Origin: Flavobacteriaceae bacterium
GTDB taxonomy: Bacteria > Bacteroidota > Bacteroidia > Flavobacteriales > Flavobacteriaceae
Length of the DNA stretch: 5,327 nucleotides
NCBI GenBank assembly: GCA_030633285.1
Contig: DAOVTC010000100.1
Span: forward strand, 1-5,327
Direction of reading: 5' to 3'
The notes beneath the pieces are model-generated. The model was given only the letters and a program-made list of their open reading frames with translations, was not told the origin of the DNA and made no database searches. Positions 1-5,327 of this stretch are shown here, piece by piece (the first letter of the stretch is position 1; each line of letters begins with the position of its first letter). The translations under genes were made by a program, and so were the position numbers.

Positions 1-373
1 TTTCTTGAACGGCAAATGGGTTTACCGCTGTACGAGCACCAATCCACAAGATATCAATATCAAATTCTAATGCTAGTTTTGCATGTTGTGCATTGGCTAT
101 TTCTATAGCAGTAAGTAATCCTGTTTCTTCTTTTACTTTTAGCAACCATGGCAATGCTTTTACGCCATTTCCTTCAAAAGTACCAGGTCTGGTTCTAGGC
201 TTCCAAACTCCTGCTCTGAACACAGTAGCATCCGTATTTTTTAATTCATGAGCAACTTCTAAAACTTGTTCTTCTGATTCTGCACTGCATGGTCCTGCAA
301 TTACCAAAGGATGATCTAATTGCATGTTGTCTAACCATGTTCTAAAATTTTTATTTTCCATTTCCATTTCCAT
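1..373 (-). CDS. 3-deoxy-7-phosphoheptulonate (DAHP) synthase, type I-beta, N-terminal part; probably a DAHP synthase/chorismate mutase fusion
   Basis: Only the first 124 codons are in the window; the gene continues past the left edge. The enzyme condenses phosphoenolpyruvate with erythrose 4-phosphate, the first step of the shikimate pathway. Seen in the sequence (numbered from the ATG at 373): AGPCSAES at 26-33, the GPCS signature of the type I-beta DAHP/KDO8P synthase family; FRAGVWKPRTRPGTF, holding the KPRT substrate loop; and IGARTAVNPFAVQE at the cut edge, the IGART...NPF motif. In Bacteroidota this enzyme is usually fused to a C-terminal type II chorismate mutase. That would explain why neither pheA nor tyrA here carries a mutase domain, but the fusion lies outside the window and is inferred. 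Three in-frame ATGs (373, 367, 361) sit in a hexanucleotide repeat inside the end of tyrA. The exact start is uncertain by four residues, and the shortest form begins MENKNF. It is the last gene seen of the phe/tyr operon, probably translated by coupling to tyrA. Confidence 0.9.
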   Translation of the reverse strand, partial: MEMEMENKNFRTWLDNMQLDHPLVIAGPCSAESEEQVLEVAHELKNTDATVFRAGVWKPRTRPGTFEGNGVKALPWLLKVKEETGLLTAIEIANAQHAKLALEFDIDILWIGARTAVNPFAVQE

Positions 374-1223
374 TTTTAATACCAGCTAAAACACTTTTTA
401 TTTTGTTTGTATTTTGCATAATTGCATAAACTTTTTCTGCTGATTCGTCAGTTATTATTTTTTTAAAATGATTTAAATTTTTAATGTATTCGTTTAATGA
501 TTTTAATATGTATTCTTTATTTTGTAAAAAAATTGGTGTCCATGTTTCAGGATTACTTTTTGCTAGCCTAACGGTTGATTCAAATCCACTTCCAGCCATA
601 TCAAAAATACTTTTTTCATCTTTTTCAATTTCCAAAACAGTTTTTCCTAGCATAAATGAACTGATATGTGATAGATGTGAGACATAAGCAATGTGTTTAT
701 CGTGTTGCTCGGCAGAATCCATAAATACATTACGCATTTTTAATTTTTCAAATATGCTAACTGCACGGTTTATCATTTCTTTACTGCTTAAATTTTGTTC
801 GCAGATAATATTTACTTTATTGGTAAACAAATCATAAATAGCAGCATCAGGTCCTGAAAATTCTGTACCTGAAATAGGATGAAGAGCAACAAAATTTTTC
901 CTTTTCGGATGATTTTTTACTGCTTCACAAACTACGGATTTGGTAGAACCTACATCAAAAACCAAAGTATTTTCATTAATTAAACTTAAAACTTGAATAG
1001 TAAGTTCTGGAATTACATTTACAGGAACAGCAATGATTACCACATCAACTTCTTTAACAATATTGATATCAGCTTTTTTATAAATAATACCAAGATCAAG
1101 AGCTTTATTAAGATGTTTGGGGTTTTTATCAATGCCATAAATAGTAGCCCAAGTAACTTTTTTCAACTCTAAAGCTAAGGAACCGCCAATTAATCCTAAT
1201 CCTATGACTGCAACTTTTTTCAT
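351..1223 (-). CDS. tyrA: Prephenate dehydrogenase
   Basis: A cytoplasmic enzyme of 290 residues that oxidatively decarboxylates prephenate to 4-hydroxyphenylpyruvate, the precursor of tyrosine. The N-terminus is a Rossmann dinucleotide fold: GLGLIGGS at 8-15 and an acidic Asp32 at the end of the second strand, which favours NAD+ over NADP+. Family motifs follow: GSTK at 92-95; HPISGTEFSG at 115-124 with the expected catalytic His115; YVSHLSH at 180-186; and Arg219 in VRLAKSNPETW, the position of the substrate-binding arginine. The length suits a monofunctional enzyme. I see no fused chorismate mutase and no clear ACT domain, so feedback control by tyrosine is not evident in the protein itself. 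The ATG at 1223 is 1 nt after the aminotransferase stop, and the 3' end overlaps the DAHP synthase start. The very C-terminus (NGNGNGK) is low-complexity and comes from the hexanucleotide repeat. Use of arogenate instead of prephenate cannot be excluded. Confidence 0.93.
   Translation of the reverse strand: MKKVAVIGLGLIGGSLALELKKVTWATIYGIDKNPKHLNKALDLGIIYKKADINIVKEVDVVIIAVPVNVIPELTIQVLSLINENTLVFDVGSTKSVVCEAVKNHPKRKNFVALHPISGTEFSGPDAAIYDLFTNKVNIICEQNLSSKEMINRAVSIFEKLKMRNVFMDSAEQHDKHIAYVSHLSHISSFMLGKTVLEIEKDEKSIFDMAGSGFESTVRLAKSNPETWTPIFLQNKEYILKSLNEYIKNLNHFKKIITDESAEKVYAIMQNTNKIKSVLAGIKNGNGNGK
356..373 (-). repeat. Triple ATGGAA hexanucleotide repeat in the tyrA/DAHP synthase overlap
   Basis: On the minus strand ATGGAA occurs three times in tandem. 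In the tyrA frame it gives the Asn-Gly repeats at the C-terminus (GNGNGK, then TAA at 353-351). In the DAHP synthase frame it gives Met-Glu-Met-Glu-Met-Glu, that is, three successive start codons. Because the unit is 6 nt, gain or loss of a copy changes both proteins by two residues and shifts neither frame. Confidence 0.85.
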
Positions 1224-1224
1224 T

Positions 1225-2367
1225 TTAATTATTTTTAGAAATTCTGGTTAAAACTTCTTTAATTCTATCTTCTTCTACGCAAAGTGAAAAGCGAATATAT
1301 CCTTCACCGTTACTTCCAAAAACAGTACCTGGAGTAATAAAAACATTGTAATGGTACAACAATTCATCTGTAATTTCATTAGAGGTTTTACCTTTTGGAA
1401 TTTTTGCCCATACAAATAAACCTGTATTTGTTTTATCATAAGTACAATGAAGATTATCACAAATTTCCCAAATAATATTCCTTCTTTTTCTATAAATAGT
1501 ATTGATTTGATCAAACCATTTTTTTGATAATTTTAAAGCTGTAATTGCCCCTTGTTGGATACCGTAATACATGCCAGAATCCATGTTGCTTTTTACTTTT
1601 AATATGTTATTGATATATTCACTTTTTCCAACTACCATACCAACTCTCCAGCCTGATATATTGAAAGATTTACTTAATGAATTGAGTTCAATTGCAACAT
1701 CTTTCGCTCCTTCATAAGCTAAAATACTTTTAGGCTTATCATTTAAAATAAAACTATATGGATTATCATTCACAATTAATATCTGATGTTTTTTAGCAAA
1801 AGCAATTAATTTTTCAAATAATGTATTAGTTGGTGAGCTACCTGTTGGCATGTGTGGATAATTAACCCACATTATTTTTACTTTTTCTAGATTTACTTTT
1901 TCTAAAGCTTCAAAGTTGGGGAACCAATTATTTTCTTCAACTAAATCGTAATAAACAGGTTTAGCCTGAACCAATTTAGTTACAGAAGTATAGGTAGGAT
2001 ATCCAGGGTTTGGAATTAACACCTCATCACCTTCATTTAAATACGCCATTGAAATATGTAAAATACCTTCTTTTGATCCCATCAAAGGTAAAATTTCATC
2101 GCTAACTTGTAAAGAAACATTGTAATATTTGTAATAAAAATCAGATATAGCTTGTCTAAATTCAGGAATACCTTGATAATTTTGATATCCGTAAATAGTT
2201 GAGTTATTTAATGCATTTATAACTTCTTGTGGAGGTTGTAAATCAGGACTTCCAACACCTAAATTTATAATTGGTTTTCCCTGATTAATCAGAGATCTAA
2301 CTTCTCTTAATTTTTTAGAGAAATAATACTCTTTTACAGTTTTTAATCTGTTGGCAACTTGAATCAT
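1225..2367 (-). CDS. PLP-dependent class I/II aminotransferase, probably the aromatic amino acid aminotransferase of the operon
   Basis: A 380-residue fold-type I aminotransferase of usual length. Visible motifs: NLGVGSPDLQPP at 35-46 near the N-terminus; GSKEG at 97-101 (cofactor phosphate binding); NYPHMPTG at 169-176, the NYPxxPTG motif with Met where Asn is commoner; Asp201 (NDNPYSF), which pairs with the pyridine nitrogen; SLSKSFNISGWRVG at 230-243 with the Schiff-base Lys233; and Arg359 in YIRFSLC, the carboxylate-binding arginine. Sequence alone places it near aspartate, aromatic and LL-diaminopimelate aminotransferases and does not fix the substrate. Its position between pheA and tyrA makes transamination of phenylpyruvate and 4-hydroxyphenylpyruvate to Phe and Tyr the likely job; this is inference. 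The ATG at 2367 overlaps the pheA stop in an ATGA arrangement, which suggests translational coupling. An aspartate or methionine-pathway aminotransferase role remains possible. Confidence 0.88.
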   Translation of the reverse strand: MIQVANRLKTVKEYYFSKKLREVRSLINQGKPIINLGVGSPDLQPPQEVINALNNSTIYGYQNYQGIPEFRQAISDFYYKYYNVSLQVSDEILPLMGSKEGILHISMAYLNEGDEVLIPNPGYPTYTSVTKLVQAKPVYYDLVEENNWFPNFEALEKVNLEKVKIMWVNYPHMPTGSSPTNTLFEKLIAFAKKHQILIVNDNPYSFILNDKPKSILAYEGAKDVAIELNSLSKSFNISGWRVGMVVGKSEYINNILKVKSNMDSGMYYGIQQGAITALKLSKKWFDQINTIYRKRRNIIWEICDNLHCTYDKTNTGLFVWAKIPKGKTSNEITDELLYHYNVFITPGTVFGSNGEGYIRFSLCVEEDRIKEVLTRISKNN

Positions 2368-3206
2368 TTCGTTATTGTATTTTGATGGTATTCTCCTAGT
2401 ATTTTTAAGTGTGTAACTTTTTTATTTATTAAATGTAAAGCATTATTGTAAAGGGTTTTATCATCAAAAACAAGATCAATAAAAAAAGAATATTTCCACG
2501 GTTCTTCAATTTTAGGCAATGATTGAATTTTAGTTAAACTAATTTCGTGTTTAGCAAAAATATCTAAAACTTCTGCTAAACTACCTGTTTCGTGTTTGGT
2601 GATAAATTTGATAGATGACTTATTTTGTACGCCACCAATTTTATTTGAATGAACAGGACTATTTTTTTCCTTTTTAAGGATGAAAAAACGAGTTGAATTA
2701 TATTTAATAGTTTGGATATCGTCAGCAATAACTTCTAAATTATAAAGTTTTGATGCTTCTTTACTTGCTATTGCTGCAATTCCTTTAATTTTTTCATTTT
2801 GAATTCTTTTAGCAACTTCTGCAGTATCTTTTTCTTCAATTAATTTGATATTTGGATGATTTCTAAAATATTTTCGACATTGTAAAATCGCCATAGGATG
2901 TGACCAAACTTCTTTAATATCTTCTAATTTTTGTCCTTTTAAAGCCATTAAATGATGATGAATATTTAAATAAATTTCTCCCTCAATATTTAAATTATAT
3001 TCATCAATTAAAGCATAATTTGGTAATATGGCTCCAGCTATTGAATTTTCAATTGCCATTACAGCACTATCAACTTCGTTGTTTTTTAACAATATAGGAA
3101 TTTCAGTAAATGACAAACATTCACACAATTCAATATTATCGCCAAAAAATTGTTTGGCAACGATATCGTGAAAAGAACCTTTTATACCTTGTATTGCTAC
3201 TTTCAT
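2364..3206 (-). CDS. pheA: Prephenate dehydratase with C-terminal ACT domain
   Basis: A 280-residue monofunctional prephenate dehydratase that turns prephenate into phenylpyruvate, the precursor of phenylalanine. The catalytic domain covers roughly residues 1-178: GIKGSFH at 7-13, AIENSIAG at 51-58, SHPMAILQC at 102-110, and NSTRFF at 170-175, which contains the Thr-Arg-Phe catalytic motif. An ACT regulatory domain follows at about 197-272, with GSLAEVLDIF at 208-217. The usual ESRP motif of the Phe-binding ACT domain reads QSLP (228-231) here, although WKYSFFID after it is as expected. Phenylalanine feedback may therefore differ, or this may be the normal form in the group. There is no N-terminal chorismate mutase domain, unlike enterobacterial PheA. 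It is the first structural gene of the operon. Its ATG lies 13 nt after the U-tract of an attenuator terminator, so its expression should depend on read-through. No Shine-Dalgarno site is seen; the upstream sequence is A/T-rich. Confidence 0.94.
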   Translation of the reverse strand: MKVAIQGIKGSFHDIVAKQFFGDNIELCECLSFTEIPILLKNNEVDSAVMAIENSIAGAILPNYALIDEYNLNIEGEIYLNIHHHLMALKGQKLEDIKEVWSHPMAILQCRKYFRNHPNIKLIEEKDTAEVAKRIQNEKIKGIAAIASKEASKLYNLEVIADDIQTIKYNSTRFFILKKEKNSPVHSNKIGGVQNKSSIKFITKHETGSLAEVLDIFAKHEISLTKIQSLPKIEEPWKYSFFIDLVFDDKTLYNNALHLINKKVTHLKILGEYHQNTITK

Positions 3207-3219
3207 TTTAATTATATCT

Positions 3220-3250
3220 AAAAAAAAAGCCTCGAAAATTTCGAGACTTT
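3220..3250 (-). terminator. Rho-independent attenuator terminator upstream of pheA
   Basis: On the minus strand positions 3250-3240 (AAAGUCUCGAA) pair with 3236-3226 (UUCGAGGCUUU) around a 3-nt loop. This gives an 11-bp stem with one U-G pair and a CUCGA/UCGAG core. Counting from the stem's last C, nine consecutive T residues run from 3228 to 3220. The terminator lies inside the operon leader, 13 nt before the pheA ATG, so it must be conditional for the operon to be expressed. On the plus strand the hairpin lacks a T-run, so it would not act in that direction. Confidence 0.88.
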
Positions 3251-3291
3251 ATGATGTTATATTATTTAACTAATTTACATATAGAGTCTCA
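3242..3291 (-). promoter_or_regulatory. Antiterminator stem (2:3) of the attenuator
   Basis: Minus-strand GAGACU (3290-3285) is the exact complement of AGUCUC (3248-3243); a U-G pair (3291/3242) can extend it to seven. The right-hand strand is the same sequence that forms the 5' side of the terminator stem, so the two structures exclude each other. The first two bases of GAGACU belong to the leader TGA stop codon, so a ribosome halted at the stop would cover this strand. Confidence 0.75.
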
Positions 3292-3351
3292 CTTTATTTT
3301 AAAATAAAAATAAAAGTAAAAACGGTTAAAAATGTAAAAAGTGTTGTTCAT
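3289..3351 (-). CDS. Phe/Tyr-rich attenuator leader peptide, 20 residues
   Basis: The minus-strand ATG at 3351-3349 opens a 21-codon frame closed by TGA at 3291-3289. The peptide begins MNNTFYIFNR, continues FYFYFYF (residues 11-17) and ends KIK. Six residues are Phe (5, 8, 11, 13, 15, 17), all TTT, and four are Tyr (6, 12, 14, 16; TAC, TAC, TAT, TAT). There is no Trp. Its role would be to report the supply of charged tRNA-Phe and tRNA-Tyr through ribosome speed, not to act as a protein, as with the enterobacterial pheA leader peptide. It lies directly upstream of a terminator and of genes that make exactly these two amino acids. The start is about 11-15 nt from the predicted transcription start, after an A-rich stretch with no Shine-Dalgarno site. 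AT-rich DNA raises Phe and Tyr codon frequency by chance, so the case rests on the combination with the stop-codon position and the RNA hairpins. Confidence 0.82.
   Translation of the reverse strand: MNNTFYIFNRFYFYFYFKIK
3291..3317 (-). promoter_or_regulatory. Possible weak pause hairpin (1:2) within the leader peptide gene
   Basis: On the minus strand ACUUUUAUUUU (3317-3307) can pair with AAAAUAAAGU (3300-3291), giving ten base pairs with one bulged U and a 6-nt loop. Only one pair is G-C, so it is weak. It sits where a transcription-pausing hairpin would be in a classical attenuator, and a ribosome translating the Phe/Tyr run would melt it. It touches the antiterminator strand only at position 3291. 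Confidence 0.35.
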
Positions 3352-3369
3352 AATTTTTTAATGTGGCAG

Positions 3370-3399
3370 CAAATCTATAAATATTTTTTTTAATTGCAA
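3370..3399 (-). promoter_or_regulatory. Bacteroidota-type promoter of the phe/tyr operon
   Basis: The minus strand carries TTG (3399-3397), a 19-nt spacer, then TAGATTTG (3377-3370). This matches the flavobacterial pattern of TTG, 17-23 nt, TAnnTTTG at about -33 and -7. Transcription would start near 3362-3366, placing the leader peptide ATG 11-15 nt downstream and the end of the attenuated transcript near 3220, about 145 nt long. Confidence 0.72.
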
Positions 3400-3455
3400 G
3401 TGTTTTTGTGATTTTATTGATAAATCTTTAACATTATTTTTGTTTTGTAGCGAAT

Positions 3456-3481
3456 TTGAAATTAATTGAAAGATAATTTTG
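3456..3481 (+). promoter_or_regulatory. Candidate promoter for gldA
   Basis: TAATTTTG at 3474-3481 fits the TAnnTTTG -7 consensus, with TTG at 3456-3458. The 15-nt spacer is shorter than the usual 17-23 nt. A second match, TATTTTTG at 3435-3442, has a TTG at the same short distance. In DNA this rich in T both may be chance. Apart from these, 3400-3554 holds no gene, hairpin or repeat that I can support. Confidence 0.3.
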
Positions 3482-3554
3482 TGGTTTTATTTGTTTTGAG
3501 TTTAAAATAAACCCACAAAGTTTTGTTTCTTTGTACTCAGCAAATTACTTTTTT

Positions 3555-4448
3555 ATGTCAATAGAAGTACAAAATGTTTTAAAACTTTACGGAAAACAAA
3601 AAGCATTAAACAATGTGTCTTTTACAATACCAACTGGTGAAATAGTTGGGTTTTTAGGGCCAAATGGTGCAGGGAAATCAACTATGATGAAAATATTGAC
3701 TACTTACATTAATCAAAATGAAGGGCAAGTAAAAGTGAATGGATTTGATACTTTGACTCATGATATTGAGGTAAAAAAATCGATTGGCTATTTACCCGAA
3801 CACAATCCGTTATATTTAGATCTGTATGTAAAAGAGTATTTAAATTTTCATGCGAATATTCATAAAGTATCTAAAAACAGAATAAATGAAGTTATTGACT
3901 TAGTAGGTTTATCCCCTGAAAAGGGTAAAAAAATCAATCAGCTTTCAAAAGGATATCGTCAGAGAGTGGGATTAGCAGCAGCACTTTTACACAATCCGGA
4001 AGTTTTGATTTTAGATGAGCCAACTACAGGTCTAGATCCAAATCAATTGGCAGATATCAGAAATTTAATAAAAGATATTGGTAAAACTAAAACAGTATTG
4101 TTATCTACACATATTATGCAAGAAGTTGAGGCTATGTGTGATAGGGTAATAATTATAAATAAAGGAGAGATAGTTGCTGATAAAAAATTAAAAGATTTAT
4201 TAGAAAACCAAGAACAAACTATTGAAGTTGAATTTGATTTACGTGTTGAAGAACAATTATTAAATACAATACCAAATATAAAAAGTGTTCTTAATGTTTT
4301 TGATAATACTTGGCAATTAATTTTTGACACTAAAAAAGATATGCGACCTGAAATATTTGATTTTGCTCAAACTAACGGATTAAAAACTTTACAAATACAG
4401 CAAAAAATTAATAGTTTAGAAAGTTTATTTCAAAATTTGACTAATTAA
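3555..4448 (+). CDS. gldA: Gliding-motility-associated ABC transporter ATP-binding protein GldA
   Basis: A 297-residue cytoplasmic ATPase that would power an ABC-2 type exporter; in gliding flavobacteria GldA works with the membrane proteins GldF and GldG, which are not in this window. Motifs from the ATG at 3555: Walker A GPNGAGKST at 35-43; IGYLPEHNPLY at 77-87, where the Q-loop glutamine is replaced by Glu/His as in other GldA-like proteins; signature LSKGYRQRV at 130-138; Walker B LILDEP at 151-156 with catalytic Glu155; D-loop near Asp161; and switch His186 in STH. The C-terminal ~80 residues are the variable accessory region. A TTG at 3531 would add eight residues, but MSIEV from ATG 3555 is the natural family start. 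It is transcribed away from the phe/tyr operon, and its stop is 10 nt before the porin start, suggesting co-transcription. Assignment to GldA and not a general NatA-like ATPase rests on the overall resemblance and the PEHNPLY stretch. Confidence 0.87.
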   Translation: MSIEVQNVLKLYGKQKALNNVSFTIPTGEIVGFLGPNGAGKSTMMKILTTYINQNEGQVKVNGFDTLTHDIEVKKSIGYLPEHNPLYLDLYVKEYLNFHANIHKVSKNRINEVIDLVGLSPEKGKKINQLSKGYRQRVGLAAALLHNPEVLILDEPTTGLDPNQLADIRNLIKDIGKTKTVLLSTHIMQEVEAMCDRVIIINKGEIVADKKLKDLLENQEQTIEVEFDLRVEEQLLNTIPNIKSVLNVFDNTWQLIFDTKKDMRPEIFDFAQTNGLKTLQIQQKINSLESLFQNLTN

Positions 4449-4458
4449 AAAAGAGGTT

Positions 4459-5327
4459 TTGTTAAATAAGTTTTTCATATTTTTTGTATTCATATTTTTT
4501 TCTTTACCAATTTTTGGTCAAGAAAAAAATGATAATTTTTATATGACCAAAGGAAAAGGTTTTGAATTTCATTTGTATGATAACACTTATTTATTACAAA
4601 TAGATTTTAGAGGGCAGTTTAGAGCGAAAGTTGAAGAGGGAGAATTTCCTACTCTTGGTAATGATTTTTCAGACCAAAATACAACTTTTGGCATCAATAG
4701 AGGAAGAATAAAAATTGGAGGCCACGCTTTCAAACCATATTATAAGTTTTATTTAGAACAAGATATTGTTGGAGGTAATTTACTCGATTTTAGGGTGATG
4801 ATTGAAAAATATCCTTTTTTAAAATTAAAAGTAGGGCAATGGAAAGCAAGATATTCTCGAGAGAGAATAATCTCTTCTGGTAAACAACAAGATGTTGATA
4901 GGTCAATAATTAATAATGTTTTTACAATTGATAGGCAACAGGGTGTTTCACTTTATGGAAATTTAAAAGGAGAAGGTGCGGCAAATTTTAATTATTGGGC
5001 ATCTGTATTTTCCGGAACCGGAAGAGGCGGTTCTTCAAATGATGAGAATACATTAATGTATTTATTGAGACTGCAATGGAATCCTAATGGAGAGGTTTTG
5101 AAATTTTTAGGTTCGGATATAAAAAATCATCAAAAATTTATTTCTTCTATTGCAATTGCTGGAGTTACAAACACAAGTAAATATACTCGATTTTCAACTT
5201 CTGGGGCAGGGCAATTGCCTGGGTTTGAAGATGGAGTTGATGGGCAATATAAAGTAGATCAGTTGTTATTTGAAACTGCTTTTAAATATAAAGGCTTATC
5301 ATGGCAGCAAGAGTTTCATTTTAAAAA
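4459..5327 (+). CDS. Outer-membrane porin, phosphate-selective porin O/P (OprP/OprO) type, N-terminal part
   Basis: An open frame of 289 codons with no stop before the right edge. Residues 1-20 form a signal peptide: MLNK, a hydrophobic Phe/Ile run, then LPIFG with likely cleavage before QEKND. The mature part alternates as in beta-barrel strands, with aromatic girdle residues. It contains INRGRIKIGGHAFKPYYKFY at about 79-98, LKVGQWKARYSRERI (123-137), the DRQQGVSLYG stretch and a glycine-rich FSGTGRGG loop (184-191). The order of an arginine-bearing strand, a VGQxK...ERI motif and a DRQxGV-type motif is that of the porin O/P family. The protein should sit in the outer membrane and pass small, often anionic, solutes; phosphate specificity is not shown. 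The only start that keeps the signal peptide is TTG at 4459: the frame has TGA at 4438-4440, and the first ATG likely to serve as a start (4540) lies beyond the signal. An AGAGG at 4452-4456 is only 2 nt from the TTG. Confidence 0.8.
   Translation, partial: MLNKFFIFFVFIFFSLPIFGQEKNDNFYMTKGKGFEFHLYDNTYLLQIDFRGQFRAKVEEGEFPTLGNDFSDQNTTFGINRGRIKIGGHAFKPYYKFYLEQDIVGGNLLDFRVMIEKYPFLKLKVGQWKARYSRERIISSGKQQDVDRSIINNVFTIDRQQGVSLYGNLKGEGAANFNYWASVFSGTGRGGSSNDENTLMYLLRLQWNPNGEVLKFLGSDIKNHQKFISSIAIAGVTNTSKYTRFSTSGAGQLPGFEDGVDGQYKVDQLLFETAFKYKGLSWQQEFHFK

Larger units (their letters stand above)
3207..3366 (-). promoter_or_regulatory. Transcription attenuator leader of the phe/tyr operon
   Basis: This is the untranslated leader of the pheA-aminotransferase-tyrA-DAHP synthase operon, about 160 nt from the predicted transcription start to the pheA ATG. 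In order on the minus strand it contains a short A-rich 5' stretch, a Phe/Tyr-rich leader peptide (3351-3289), an antiterminator strand overlapping the leader stop codon, a spacer of about 36 nt, and a terminator hairpin with a U-tract. Model (inference, by analogy with the known pheA, trp and his attenuators): if charged tRNA-Phe or tRNA-Tyr is scarce, the ribosome stalls in the leader run. Segment 3290-3285 then pairs with 3248-3243 and the terminator cannot form. If both are plentiful, the ribosome reaches the stop codon and covers segment 3290-3285, the terminator forms and transcription ends before pheA. No known riboswitch or T-box motif is recognised here. Confidence 0.82.

Noticed and set aside
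484..687. Plus-strand open frame of 67 codons inside tyrA
   Set aside because: It lies antisense to a well-supported gene, has no recognisable motif and no start context; it is a shadow frame.
1275..1514. Minus-strand open frame of 79 codons in a second frame of the aminotransferase gene
   Set aside because: It overlaps the C-terminal coding part, which has intact family motifs such as YIRFSLC. It is a shadow and not a sign of a frameshift.
3295..3306. Perfect palindrome TATTTTAAAATA as a repressor operator
   Set aside because: It lies in the coding part of the leader peptide, downstream of the predicted transcription start, and is made only of A and T. It is better explained by codon content and the weak 1:2 pairing.
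3220..3366. T-box or metabolite riboswitch as the control element before pheA
   Set aside because: I see no T-box sequence or specifier-loop layout and no known riboswitch core. The Phe/Tyr-rich frame with competing hairpins explains the region better.
3531..3554. Eight-residue N-terminal extension of GldA from a TTG at 3531
   Set aside because: The ATG at 3555 gives the normal MSIEV start of the family. The extension (MYSANYFF) matches no known part of the domain and follows T-rich intergenic sequence.
4043..4330. Minus-strand open frame of 95 codons inside gldA
   Set aside because: It is antisense to the GldA Walker B and switch region and has no motif of its own.

Overview
The window looks like a chromosomal segment from a member of the Bacteroidota, most likely a flavobacterium. 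The DNA is very AT-rich. Start regions lack clear Shine-Dalgarno sites. One promoter fits the Bacteroidota form (TTG, 19 nt, TAnnTTTG), and a gldA-type gene typical of gliding flavobacteria is present. No mobile element, tRNA, rRNA or CRISPR array was seen.

Left part, minus strand (1-3206): a tightly packed aromatic amino acid operon, transcribed right to left. The order is prephenate dehydratase (pheA), a PLP-dependent aminotransferase, prephenate dehydrogenase (tyrA), and the first third of a type I-beta DAHP synthase that runs off the left edge. The genes overlap by 4 nt (pheA/aminotransferase), are 1 nt apart (aminotransferase/tyrA), or overlap by up to 23 nt (tyrA/DAHP synthase). Together they cover entry into the shikimate pathway and both the phenylalanine and tyrosine branches after chorismate. 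Chorismate mutase is expected as a C-terminal domain of the cut-off DAHP synthase, but it is not visible here.

Middle (3207-3554): the intergenic region between the two divergent transcription units holds the main discovery. Reading leftwards from a promoter at 3370-3399, the leader encodes a 20-residue peptide (3351-3289) in which 10 residues are Phe or Tyr, including an alternating FYFYFYF run. After its stop codon come two mutually exclusive RNA structures. One is an antiterminator (3291-3285 with 3248-3242). The other is an intrinsic terminator (3250-3226) followed by a U-tract, 13 nt before pheA. This has all the parts of a ribosome-mediated attenuator sensing charged tRNA-Phe and tRNA-Tyr, comparable to the enterobacterial pheA leader but with both amino acids represented. 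The remaining ~155 nt next to gldA hold only a weak promoter candidate.

Right part, plus strand (3555-5327): gldA, the ATPase of an ABC-2 type exporter linked to gliding motility, is followed 10 nt later by a signal-peptide-bearing porin of the phosphate-selective porin O/P type, cut by the right edge. The porin appears to start with TTG. The two are probably co-transcribed; no functional link between them is evident from the sequence.
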